Shown here: in pieces, positions 12,071-24,759 of the stretch
Numbering within the stretch: position 1 is the stretch's first letter
Layout of the letters: each line of letters starts with the position of its first letter
Assembly (NCBI GenBank): GCA_964036315.1
Contig: OZ038509.1
Location: 30,644,968 to 30,708,967 of the forward strand
Source: Acanthosepion esculentum
Taxonomy: Eukaryota; Mollusca; Cephalopoda; Sepiida; Sepiidae
Reading direction: 5' to 3'
Length of the DNA stretch: 64,000 bases
Notes under the pieces: model-generated
What the model was told of the DNA's origin: nothing
Seen by the model: the letters and a program-made list of their open reading frames with translations, nothing else
Databases searched by the model: none
Made by a program: the position numbers and the translations under genes

Positions 12071-15000
12071 TTAGTTTCAATTGAAAATGTTACAATCAAA
12101 TGGAATTATAGCAGATTTTGTTATGTTTCAATTGAAAATGTTAAAATCAAATGGAATTATAGCAGATTTTGTTATTTTCAATTGAAAATGTTACAATCAA
12201 ATGGAATTATAGCAGATTTTGTTATGTTTCAATTGAAAATGTTACAATCAAATGGAATTATAGCAGATTTTGTTATTTTTCAATTGAAAATGTTAAAATC
12301 AAATGGAATTATAGCAGATTTTGTTATGTTTCAATTGAAAATGTTACAATCAAATTGAATTATAGCAGATTTTGTTATTTTTCAATTGAAAATGTCAAAA
12401 TCAAATGGAATTATAGCAGATTTTGTTATGTTTCAATTGAAAATGTTACAATCAAATGGAATTATAGCAGATTTTGTTATGTTTCAATTGAAAATGTTAA
12501 AATCAAATGGAATTATAGCAGATTTTGTTATTTTTCAATTGAAAATGTTAAAATCAAACGGAATTATAGCAGATTTTGTTATTTTTCAATTGAAAATGTT
12601 AAAATCGAATGTAATTATAGCAGATTTTGTTATGTTTAAATTGAAAATGTTACAATCAAATGGAATTATAGCAGATTTTGTTATGTTTCAATTGAAAATG
12701 TTAAAATCAAATGGAATTATAGCAGATTTTGTTATGTTTCAATTGAAAATGTTACAATCAAATGGAATTATAGCAGATTTTGTAATGTTTCAATTGAAAA
12801 TGTTAAAATCAAATGTAATTATAGCAGATTTTGTTATGTTTCAATTGAAAATGTTAAAATCAAATGGAATTATAGCAGATTTTGTTATGTTGCAATTGAA
12901 AATGTTACAATCAAATGGAATTATAGCAGATTTTGTTATGTTTCAATTGAAAATGTTACAATCAAATGGAATTATAGCAGATTTTGTTATGTTTCAATTG
13001 AAAATGTTACAATCAAATGGAATTATAGCAGATTTTGTTATTTTTCAATTGAAAATGTTAAAATCGAATGTAATTATAGCAGATTTTGTTATGTTTAAAT
13101 TGAAAATGTTACAATCAAATGGAATTATAGCAGATTTTGTTATGTTTCAATTGAAAATGTTAAAATCAATTGGAATTATAGCAGATTTTGTTATGTTTCA
13201 ATTGAAAATGTTACAATCAAATGGAATTATAGCAGATTTTGTTATGTTTCAATTGAAAATGTTAAAACCAAATGTAATTATAGCAGATTTTGTTATGTTT
13301 CAATTGAAAATGTTAAAATCAAATGGAATTATAGCAGATTTTGTTATTTTTCAATTGAAAATGATAAAATCAAATTGAATTATAGCAGATTTTGTTATGT
13401 TTCAATTGAAAATGTTACAATCAAATGGAATTATAGCAGATTTTGTTATGTTTCAATTGAAAATGTTAAAATCAAATGTAATTATAGCAGATTTTGTTAT
13501 GTTTCAATTGAAAATGTTAAAATCAAATGGAATTATAGCAGATTTTGTTATTTTTCAATTGAAAATGTTAAAATCAAATGTAATTATAGCAGATTTTGTT
13601 ATGTTTCAATTGAAAATGTTAAAATCAAATGTAATTATAGCAGATTTCGTTATTTTTCAATTGAAAATGTTAAAATCAAATGTAATTATAGCAGATTTTG
13701 TTAGTTTCAATTGAAAATGTTACAATCAAATGGAATTATAGCAGATTTTGTTATGTTTCAATTGAAAATGTTAAAATCAAATGGAATTATAGCAGATTTT
13801 GTTATTTTCAATTGAAAATGTTACAATCAAATGGAATTATAGCAGATTTTGTTATGTTTCAATTGAAAATGTTACAATCAAATGGAATTATAGCAGATTT
13901 TGTTATTTTTCAATTGAAAATGTTAAAATCAAATGGAATTATAGCAGATTTTGTTATGTTTCAATTGAAAATGTTACAATCAAATTGAATTATAGCAGAT
14001 TTTGTTATTTTTCAATTGAAAATGTCAAAATCAAATGGAATTATAGCAGATTTTGTTATGTTTCAATTGAAAATGTTACAATCAAATGGAATTATAGCAG
14101 ATTTTGTTATGTTTCAATTGAAAATGTTAAAATCAAATGGAATTATAGCAGATTTTGTTATTTTTCAATTGAAAATGTTAAAATCAAACGGAATTATAGC
14201 AGATTTTGTTATTTTTCAATTGAAAATGTTAAAATCGAATGTAATTATAGCAGATTTTGTTATGTTTCAATTGAAAATGTTAAAATCAAATGGAATTATA
14301 GCAGATTTTGTTATGTTGCAATTGAAAATGTTACAATCAAATGGAATTATAGCAGATTTTGTTATGTTTCAATTGAAAATGTTACAATCAAATGGAATTA
14401 TAGCAGATTTTGTTATGTTTCAATTGAAAATGTTACAATCAAATGGAATTATAGCAGATTTTGTTATTTTTCAATTGAAAATGTTAAAATCAAATGTAAT
14501 TATAGCAGATTTTGTTATGTTTAAATTGAAAATGTTACAATCAAATGGAATTATAGCAGATTTTGTTATGTTTCAATTGAAAATGTTAAAATCAATTGGA
14601 ATTATAGCAGATTTTGTTATGTTTCAATTGAAAATGTTACAATCAAATGGAATTATAGCAGATTTTGTCATGTTTCAATTGAAAATGTTAAAATCAAATG
14701 TAATTATAGCAGATTTTGTTATGTTTCAAGTGAAAATGTTAAAATCAAATGGAATTATAGCAGATTTTGTTATGTTTCAATTGAAAATGTTACAATCAAA
14801 TGGAATTATAGCAGATTTTGTTATGTTTCAATTGAAAATGTTAAAATCAAATGGAATTATAGCAGATTTTGTTATGTTTCAATTGAAAATGTTACAATCA
14901 AATGGAATTATAGCAGATTTTGTTATGTTTCAATTGAAAATGATACAATCAAATGTAATTATAGCAGATTTTGTTATGTTTCAATTGAAAATGTTAAAAT

Positions 15001-16600
15001 CAAATGGAATTATAGCAGATTTTGTTATGTTTCAATTGAAAATGTTACAATCAAATGGAATTATAGCAGATTTTGTTATGTTTCAATTGAAAATGTTAAA
15101 ATCAAAAGTAATTATAGCAGATTTCGTTATTTTTCAATTGAAAATGTTAAAATCAAATGTAATTATAGCAGATTTTGTTAGTTTCAATTGAAAATGTTAC
15201 AATCAAATGGAATTATAGCAGATTTTGTTATGTTTCAATTGAAAATGTTAAAATCAAATGGAATTATAGCAGATTTTGTTATTTTCAATTGAAAATGTTA
15301 CAATCAAATGGAATTATAGCAGATTTTGTTATGTTTCAATTGAAAATGTTACAATCAAATGGAATTATAGCAGATTTTGTTATTTTTCAATTGAAAATGT
15401 TAAAATCAAATGGAATTATAGCAGATTTTGTTATGTTTCAATTGAAAATGTTACAATCAAATTGAATTATAGCAGATTTTGTTATTTTTCAATTGAAAAT
15501 GTCAAAATCAAATGGAATTATAGCAGATTTTGTTATGTTTCAATTGAAAATGTTAAAATCAAATGGAATTATAGCAGATTTTGTTATGTTTCAATTGAAA
15601 ATGTTAAAATCAAATGGAATTATAGCAGATTTTGTTATTTTTCAATTGAAAATGTTAAAATCAAACGGAATTATAGCAGATTTTGTTATTTTTCAATTGA
15701 AAATGTTAAAATCGAATGTAATTATAGCAGATTTTGTTATGTTTCAATTGAAAATGTTAAAATCAAATGGAATTATAGCAGATTTTGTTATGTTGCAATT
15801 GAAAATGTTACAATCAAATGGAATTATAGCAGATTTTGTTATGTTTCAATTGAAAATGTTACAATCAAATGGAATTATAGCAGATTTTGTTATGTTTCAA
15901 TTGAAAATGTTACAATCAAATGGAATTATAGCAGATTTTGTTATTTTTCAATTGAAAATGTTAAAATCGAATGTAATTATAGCAGATTTTGTTATGTTTA
16001 AATTGAAAATGTTACAATCAAATGGAATTATAGCAGATTTTGTTATGTTTCAATTGAAAATGTTAAAATCAATTGGAATTATAGCAGATTTTGTTATGTT
16101 TCAATTGAAAATGTTACAATCAAATGGAATTATAGCAGATTTTGTCATGTTTCAATTGAAAATGTTAAAATCAAATGTAATTATAGCAGATTTTGTTATG
16201 TTTCAAGTGAAAATGTTAAAATCAAATGGAATTATAGCAGATTTTGTTATGTTTCAATTGAAAATGTTACAATCAAATGGAATTATAGCAGATTTTGTTA
16301 TGTTTCAATTGAAAATGTTAAAATCAAATGGAATTATAGCAGATTTTGTTATGTTTCAATTGAAAATGTTACAATCAAATGGAATTATAGCAGATTTTGT
16401 TATGTTTCAATTGAAAATGATACAATCAAATGTAATTATAGCAGATTTTGTTATGTTTCAATTGAAAATGTTAAAATCAAATGGAATTATAGCAGATTTT
16501 GTTATGTTTCAATTGAAAATGTTACAATCAAATGGAATTATAGCAGATTTTGTTATGTTTCAATTGAAAATGTTAAAATCAAAAGTAATTATAGCAGATT
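12071..16600 (+). repeat. Three tandem copies of a 29-32-monomer HOR
   Basis: Copies begin at a 50-bp GTTAGTTTC unit at 12,071, 13,701 and 15,178. Offsets are 1,630 and 1,477 bp (32 and 29 monomers, each less 2 bp). The ACGG tag at 12,559, 14,189 and 15,666 gives the same two offsets. Between the ACGG and TTGCAATTG tags the first copy has 333 bp but the other two have 129 bp, a precise loss of four monomers (204 bp) shared by copies 2 and 3. Copies 2 and 3 also share an ATGATACAATC unit (14,942 and 16,419), so they are closest relatives. The right end of copy 3 is approximate. Confidence 0.88.
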
Positions 16601-17121
16601 TTGTTATGTTTCAATTGAAAATGTTAAAATCAAATGGAATTATAGCAGATTTTGTTATGTTTCAATTGAAAATGTTACAATCAAATGGAATTATAGCAGA
16701 TTTTGTTATTTTTCAATTGAAAATGTTAAAATCAAATGGAATTATAGCAGATTTTGTTATGTTTCAATTGAAAATGTTACAATCAAATGGAATTATAGCA
16801 GATTTTGTTATGTTTCAATTGAAAATGTTAAAATCAAAAGTAATTATAGCCGATTTTGTTATGTTTCAATTGAAAATGTTAAAATCAAATGGAATTATAG
16901 CAGATTTTGTTATGTTTCAATATAAAATGTTACAATCAAATGGAATTATAGCAGATTTTGTTATGTTTCAATTGAAAATGTTAAAATCAAATGTAATTAT
17001 AGCAGATTTTGTTATGTTTATATTGAAAATGTTAAAATCAAATGGAATTATAGCAGATGTTGTTATGTTTCAATTGAAAATGTTAAAATCAAATGGAATT
17101 ATAGCAGATTTTGTTATTTTT

Positions 17122-20100
17122 CAATGAAAATGTTAAAATCAAATGGAATTATAGCAGATTTTGTTATGTTTCAATTGAAAATGTTAAAATCAAATGTAAT
17201 TATAGCAGATTTTGTTATGTTTCAATTGAAAATGTTACAATCAAATGGAATTATAGCAGATTTTGTGATGTTTCAATTGAAAATGTTAAAATCAAATGGA
17301 ATTATAGCAGATTTTGTTATTTTCAATTGAAAATGTTACAATCAAATGGAATTATAGCAGATTTTGTTATGTTTCAATTGAAAATGTTAAAATCAAATGG
17401 AATTATAGCAGATTTTGTTATGTTTCAATTGGAAATGTTACAATCAAATGGAATTATAGCAGATTTTGTTATTTTTCAATTGAAAATGTTAAAATCAAAT
17501 GGAATTATAGCAGATTTTGTTATGTTTCAATTGAAAATGTTACAATCAAATGGAATTATAGCAGATTTTGTTATGTTTGAATTGAAAATGTTAAAATCAA
17601 AAGTAATTATAGCAGATTTTGTTATGTTTCAATTGAAAATGTTAAAATCAAATGGAATTATAGCAGATTTTGTTATGTTTCAATTGAAAATGTTACAATC
17701 AAATGGAATTATAGCAGATTTTGTTATTTTTCAATTGAAAATGTTAAAATCAAATGGAATTATAGCAGATTTTGTTGTTTCAATTGAAAATGTTACAATC
17801 AAATGGAATTATAGCAGATTTTGTTATGTTTCAATTGAAAATGTTAAAATCAAAAGTAATTATAGCAGATTTTGTTATGTTTCAATTGAAAATGTTAAAA
17901 TCAAATGGAATTATAGCAGATTTTGTTATGTTTCAATTGAAAATGTTACAATCAAATGGAATTATAGCAGATTTTGTTATGTTTCAATTGAAAATGTTAA
18001 AATCAAAAGTAATTATAGCAGATTTTGTTATGTTTCAATTGAAAATGTTAAAATCAAATGGAATTATAGCAGATTTTGTTATGTTTCAATTGAAAATGTT
18101 ACAATCAAATGGAATTATAGCAGATTTTGTTATTTTTCAATTGAAAATGTTAAAATCAAATGGAATTATAGCAGATTTTGTAATGTTTCAATTGAAAATG
18201 TTACAATCAAATGGAATTATAGCAGATTTTGTTATGTTTCAATTGAAAATGTTAAAATCAAAAGTAATTATAGCAGATTTTGTTATGTTTCAATTGAAAA
18301 TCTTAAAATCAAATGGAATTATAGCAGATTTTGTTATGTTTCAATTGAAAATGTTACAATCAAATGGAATTATAGCAGATTTTGTTATGTTTCAATTGAA
18401 AATGTTAAAATCAAATGTAATTATAGCAGATTTTGTTATGTTTATATTGAAAATGTTAAAATCAAATGGAATTATAGCAGATTTTGTTATGTTTCAATTG
18501 AAAATGTTAAAATCAAATGGAATTATAGCAGATTTTGTTATTTTTCAATGAAAATGTTAAAATCAAATGGAATTATAGCAGATTTTGTTATGTTTCAATT
18601 GAAAATGTTAAAATCAAATGTAATTATAGCAGATTTTGTTATGTTTCAATTGAAAATGTTACAATCAAATGGAATTATAGCAGATTTTGTGATGTTTCAA
18701 TTGAAAATGTTAAAATCAAATGGAATTATAGCAGATTTTGTTATTTTCAATTGAAAATGTTACAATCAAATGGAATTATAGCAGATTTTGTTATGTTTCA
18801 ATTGAAAATGTTAAAATCAAATGGAATTATAGCAGATTTTGTTATGTTTCAATTGGAAATGTTACAATCAAATGGAATTATAGCAGATTTTGTTATTTTT
18901 CAATTGAAAATGTTAAAATCAAATGGAATTATAGCAGATTTTGTTATGTTTCAATTGAAAATGTTACAATCAAATGGAATTATAGCAGATTTTGTTATGT
19001 TTGAATTGAAAATGTTAAAATCAAAAGTAATTATAGCAGATTTTGTTATGTTTCAATTGAAAATGTTAAAATCAAATGGAATTATAGCAGATTTTGTTAT
19101 GTTTCAATTGAAAATGTTACAATCAAATGGAATTATAGCAGATTTTGTTATGTTTCAATTGAAAATGTTAAAATCAAATGGAATTATAGCAGATTTTGTT
19201 ATGTTTCAATTGAAAATGATACAATCAAATGTAATTATAGCAGATTTTGTTATGTTTCAATTGAAAATGTTAAAATCAAATGGAATTATAGCAGATTTTG
19301 TTATGTTTCAATTGAAAATGTTACAATCAAATGGAATTATAGCAGATTTTGTTATGTTTCAATTGAAAATGTTAAAATCAAAAGTAATTATAGCAGATTT
19401 TGTTATGTTTCAATTGAAAATGTTAAAATCAAATGGAATTATAGCAGATTTTGTTATGTTTCAATTGAAAATGTTACAATCAAATGGAATTATAGCAGAT
19501 TTTGTTATTTTTCAATTGAAAATGTTAAAATCAAATGGAATTATAGCAGATTTTGTTGTTTCAATTGAAAATGTTACAATCAAATGGAATTATAGCAGAT
19601 TTTGTTATGTTTCAATTGAAAATGTTAAAATCAAAAGTAATTATAGCCGATTTTGTTATGTTTCAATTGAAAATGTTAAAATCAAATGGAATTATAGCAG
19701 ATTTTGTTATGTTTCAATTGAAAATGTTACAATCAAATGGAATTATAGCAGATTTTGTTATGTTTCAATTGAAAATGTTAAAATCAAATGTAATTATAGC
19801 AGATTTTGTTATGTTTATATTGAAAATGTTAAAATCAAATGGAATTATAGCAGATTTTGTTATGTTTCAATTGAAAATGTTAAAATCAAATGGAATTATA
19901 GCAGATTTTGTTATTTTTCAATGAAAATGTTAAAATCAAATGGAATTATAGCAGATTTTGTTATGTTTCAATTGAAAATGTTAAAATCAAATGTAATTAT
20001 AGCAGATTTTGTTATGTTTCAATTGAAAATGTTACAATCAAATGGAATTATAGCAGATTTTGTGATGTTTCAATTGAAAATGTTAAAATCAAATGGAATT

Positions 20101-21140
20101 ATAGCAGATTTTGTTATTTTCAATTGAAAATGTTACAATCAAATGGAATTATAGCAGATTTTGTTATGTTTCAATTGAAAATGTTAAAATCAAATGGAAT
20201 TATAGCAGATTTTGTTATGTTTCAATTGGAAATGTTACAATCAAATGGAATTATAGCAGATTTTGTTATTTTTCAATTGAAAATGTTAAAATCAAATGGA
20301 ATTATAGCAGATTTTGTTATGTTTCAATTGAAAATGTTACAATCAAATGGAATTATAGCAGATTTTGTTATGTTTGAATTGAAAATGTTAAAATCAAAAG
20401 TAATTATAGCAGATTTTGTTATGTTTCAATTGAAAATGTTAAAATCAAATGGAATTATAGCAGATTTTGTTATGTTTCAATTGAAAATGTTACAATCAAA
20501 TGGAATTATAGCAGATTTTGTTATTTTTCAATTGAAAATGTTAAAATCAAATGGAATTATAGCAGATTTTGTTGTTTCAATTGAAAATGTTACAATCAAA
20601 TGGAATTATAGCAGATTTTGTTATGTTTCAATTGAAAATGTTAAAATCAAAAGTAATTATAGCAGATTTTGTTATGTTTCAATTGAAAATGTTAAAATCA
20701 AATGGAATTATAGCAGATTTTGTTATGTTTCAATTGAAAATGTTACAATCAAATGGAATTATAGCAGATTTTGTTATGTTTCAATTGAAAATGTTAAAAT
20801 CAAATGTAATTATAGCAGATTTTGTTATGTTTCAATTGAAAATGTTAAAATCAAATGTAATTATAGCAGATTTTGTTATGTTTCAATTGAAAATGTTAAA
20901 ATCAAATGGAATTATAGCAGATTTTGTTATTTTTCAATTGAAAATGTTAAAATCAAATGGAATTATAGCAGATTTTGTTATGTTTCAATTGAAAATGTTA
21001 AAATCAAATGTAATTATAGCAGATTTTGTTATGTTTCAATTGAAAATGTTAAAATCAAATGGAATTATAGCAGATTTTGTTATGTTTCAATTGAAAATGT
21101 TAAAATCAAATGGAATTATAGCAGATTTTGTTATTTTCAA
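17122..21140 (+). repeat. HOR family tagged by CAATGAAAATG, three tandem copies
   Basis: The tag, a 50-bp unit that has lost one T of CAATTG, lies at 17,122, 18,546 and 19,919 (offsets 1,424 and 1,373 bp, about 28 and 27 monomers). Each tag is followed in the same order by a GTGATG unit, a TTGGAAATG unit and, 455 bp from the tag, a TTTGAATTG unit. The second copy also carries an ATGATACAATC unit at about 19,219 and a TATAGCCG unit at 19,648; these also occur in the preceding array (16,419 and 16,851), so it is a mosaic. The same module recurs at 22,511, 26,120 and 28,661, and at 9,638. Confidence 0.87.
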
Positions 21141-21149
21141 TTGAAAATG

Positions 21150-23690
21150 TTACAATCAAATGGAATTATAGCATATTTTGTTATTTTTCAATTGAAAATG
21201 TTAAAATCAAATGGAATTATAGCAGATTTTGTTATGTTTCAATTGAAAATGTTAAAATCAAATGGAATTATAGCAGATTTTGTTATGTTTCAATTGAAAA
21301 TATTAAAATCAAATGGAATTATAGCAGATTTTGTTATGTTTCAATTGAAAATGTTAAAATCAAATGTAATTGTTGCAGATTTTGTTATGTTTCAATTGAA
21401 AATGTTAAAATCAAATGTAATTATAGCAGATTTTGTTATTTTCAATATAAAATGTTACAATCAAATGGAATTATAGCAGATTTTGTTATGTTTCAATTGA
21501 AAATGTTAAAATCAAATGTAATTATAGCAGATTTTGTTATGTTTCAATTGAAAATGTTACAATCAAATGGAATTATAGCAGATTTTGTTATGTTTTAATT
21601 GAAAATGTTAAAATCAAATGTAATTATAGCAGATTTTGTTATGTTTCAATTGAAAATGTTACAATCAAATGGAATTATAGCAGATTTTGTTATGTTTCAA
21701 TTGAAAATTTTTAAATCAAATGGAATTATAGCAGATTTTGTTGTTTCAATTGAAAATGTTACAATCAAATGGAATTATAGCAGATTTTGTTATGTTTCAA
21801 TTGAAAATGTTAAAATCAAAAGTAATTGTTGCAGATTTTGTTATGTTTCAATTGAAAATGTTAAAATCAAATGTAATTATAGCAGATTTTGTTATTTTCA
21901 ATATAAAATGTTACAATCAAATGGAATTATAGCAGATTTTGTTATGTTTCAATTGAAAATGTTAAAATCAAATGTAATTATAGCAGATTTTGTTTTGCTT
22001 CAATTGAAAATGTTACAATCAAATGGAATTATAGCAGATTTTGTTATTTTTCAATTGAAAATGTTAAAATCAAATGTAATTATAGCAAATTTTGTTATGT
22101 TTCAATTGAAAATGATAGAATCAAATGGAATTATAGCAGATTTTGTCATGTTTCAATTGAAAATGTTAAAATCAAATGGAATTATAGCAGATTTTGTTAT
22201 GTTTCAATTGAAAATGTTAAAATCAAAAGTAATTATAGCAGATTTTGTTATGTTTCAATTGAAAATGTAAAAATCAAATGGAATTATAGCAGATTTTGTT
22301 ATGTTTCAATATAAAATGTTACAATCAAATGGAATTATAGCAGATTTTGTTATGTTTCAATTGAAAATGTTAAAATCAAATGTAATTATAGCAGATTTTG
22401 TTATGTTTATATTGAAAATGTTAAAATCAAATGGAATTATAGCAGATTTTGTTATGTTTCAATTGAAAATGTTAAAATCAAATGGAATTATAGCAGATTT
22501 TGTTATTTTTCAATGAAAATGTTAAAATCAAATGGAATTATAGCAGATTTTGTTATGTTTCAATTGAAAATGTTAAAATCAAATGTAATTATAGCAGATT
22601 TTGTTATGTTTCAATTGAAAATGTTACAATCAAATGGAATTATAGCAGATTTTGTGATGTTTCAATTGAAAATGTTAAAATCAAATGGAATTATAGCAGA
22701 TTTTGTTATTTTCAATTGAAAATGTTACAATCAAATGGAATTATAGCAGATTTTGTTATGTTTCAATTGAAAATGTTAAAATCAAATGGAATTATAGCAG
22801 ATTTTGTTATGTTTCAATTGGAAATGTTACAATCAAATGGAATTATAGCAGATTTTGTTATTTTTCAATTGAAAATGTTAAAATCAAATGGAATTATAGC
22901 AGATTTTGTTATGTTTCAATTGAAAATGTTACAATCAAATGGAATTATAGCAGATTTTGTTATGTTTGAATTGAAAATGTTAAAATCAAAAGTAATTATA
23001 GCAGATTTTGTTATGTTTCAATTGAAAATGTTAAAATCAAATGGAATTATAGCAGATTTTGTTATGTTTCAATTGAAAATGTTACAATCAAATGGAATTA
23101 TAGCAGATTTTGTTATTTTTCAATTGAAAATGTTAAAATCAAGTGGAATTATAGCAGATTTTGTTGTTTCAATTGAAAATGTTACAATCAAATGGAATTA
23201 TAGCAGATTTTGTTATGTTTCAATTGAAAATGTTAAAATTAAAAGTAATTATAGCAGATTTTGTTATGTTTCAATTGAAAATGTTAAAATCAAATGGAAT
23301 TATAGCAGATTTTGTTATGTTTCAATTGAAAATGTTACAATCAAATGGAATTATAGCAGATTTTGTTATGTTTCAATTGAAAATGTTAAAATCAAATGTA
23401 ATTATAGCAGATTTTGTTATGTTTCAATTGAAAATGTTAAAATCAAATGGAATTATAGCAGATTTTGTTATGTTTCAATTGAAAATGTTAAAATCAAATG
23501 GAATTATAGCAGATTTTGTTATTTTTCAATTGAAAATGTTAAAATCAAATGGAATTATAGCAGATTTTGTTATGTTTCAATTGAAAATGTTAAAATCAAA
23601 TGTAATTATAGCAGATTTTGTTATGTTTCAATTGAAAATGTTAAAATCAAATGGAATTATAGCAGATTTTGTTATGTTTCAATTGAAAAT
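21150..23690 (+). repeat. 2.5-kb HOR block, copy 1 (partner 24,760-27,300)
   Basis: At least six independent tags recur at exactly 3,609 bp: AATATT (21,301/24,910), TTTTAATTG (21,593/25,202), GCAAATTTTG (22,085/25,694), CAATGAAAATG (22,511/26,120), TTTGAATTG (22,966/26,575) and AAGTGG (23,141/26,750). No length change occurred in either copy over this span, so the duplication is recent. Similarity stops at the left where a 50-bp unit faces a 49-bp unit, and at the right where an AAATTTTTAAATC unit faces AAATTTTAAAATC. Confidence 0.88.
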
Positions 23691-24239
23691 TTTTAAATCA
23701 AATGGATTTATAGCAGATTTTGTTATGTTTCAATTGAAAATGTTACAATCAAATGGAATTATAGCAGATTTTGTTATGTTTCAATTGAAAATGTTAAAAT
23801 CAAATGTAATTATAGCAGATTTTGTTATGTTTCAATTGAAAATGTTAAAATCAAATGGAATTATAGCAGATTTTGTTATTTTTCAATTGAAAATGTTAAA
23901 ATCAAATGTAATTATAGCAGATTTTGTTATGTTTCAATTGAAAATGTTACAATCAAATGGAATTATAGCAGATTTTGTTATTTTTCAATTGAAAATGTTA
24001 AAATCAAATGTAATTATAGCAAATTTTGTTATGTTTCAATTGAAAATGATAGAATCAAATGGAATTATAGCAGATTTTGTCATGTTTCAATTGAAAATGT
24101 TAAAATCAAATGGAATTATAGCAGATTTTGTTATGTTTCAATTGAAAATGTTAAAATCAAAAGTAATTATAGCAGATTTTGTTATGTTTCAATTGAAAAT
24201 GTTAAAATCAAATGGAATTATAGCAGATTTTGTTATGTT
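23685..24239 (+). repeat. Block duplicated at 27,901-28,455
   Basis: Starts with the AAATTTTTAAATC plus GGATTTATAG pair and includes the GCAAATTTTG unit (24,019) and the ATGATAGAATC unit after it. The same order lies 4,216 bp downstream (27,901 and 28,235). In the second copy it is joined directly to material from 25.9 kb, a CAATATAAAATG unit at about 28,456. This marks a recombination joint between two HOR families. Confidence 0.82.
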
Positions 24240-24759
24240 TCAATTGAAAATGTTAAAATCAAATGGAATTATAGCAGATTTTGTTATGTTTCAATTGAAA
24301 ATGTTAAAATCAAATGGAATTATAGCAGATTTTGTTATTTTCAATTGAAAATGTTACAATCAAATGGAATTATAGCATATTTTGTTATTTTTCAATTGAA
24401 AATGTTAAAATCAAATGGAATTATAGCAGATTTTGTTATGTTTCAATTGAAAATGTTAAAATCAAATGGAATTATAGCAGATTTTGATATGTTTCAATTG
24501 AAAATGTTAAAATCAAATGTAATTATAGCAGATTTTGTTATGTTTCAATTGAAAATGTTAAAATCAAATGGAATTATAGCAGATTTTGTTATTTTCAATT
24601 GAAAATGTTACAATCAAATGGAATTATAGCATATTTTGTTATTTTTCAATTGAAAATGTTAAAATCAAATGTAATTATAGCAGATTTTGTTATGTTTCAA
24701 TTGCAAATGTTAAAATCAAATGCAATTATAGCAGATTTTGTTGTTTCAATTGAAAATGT

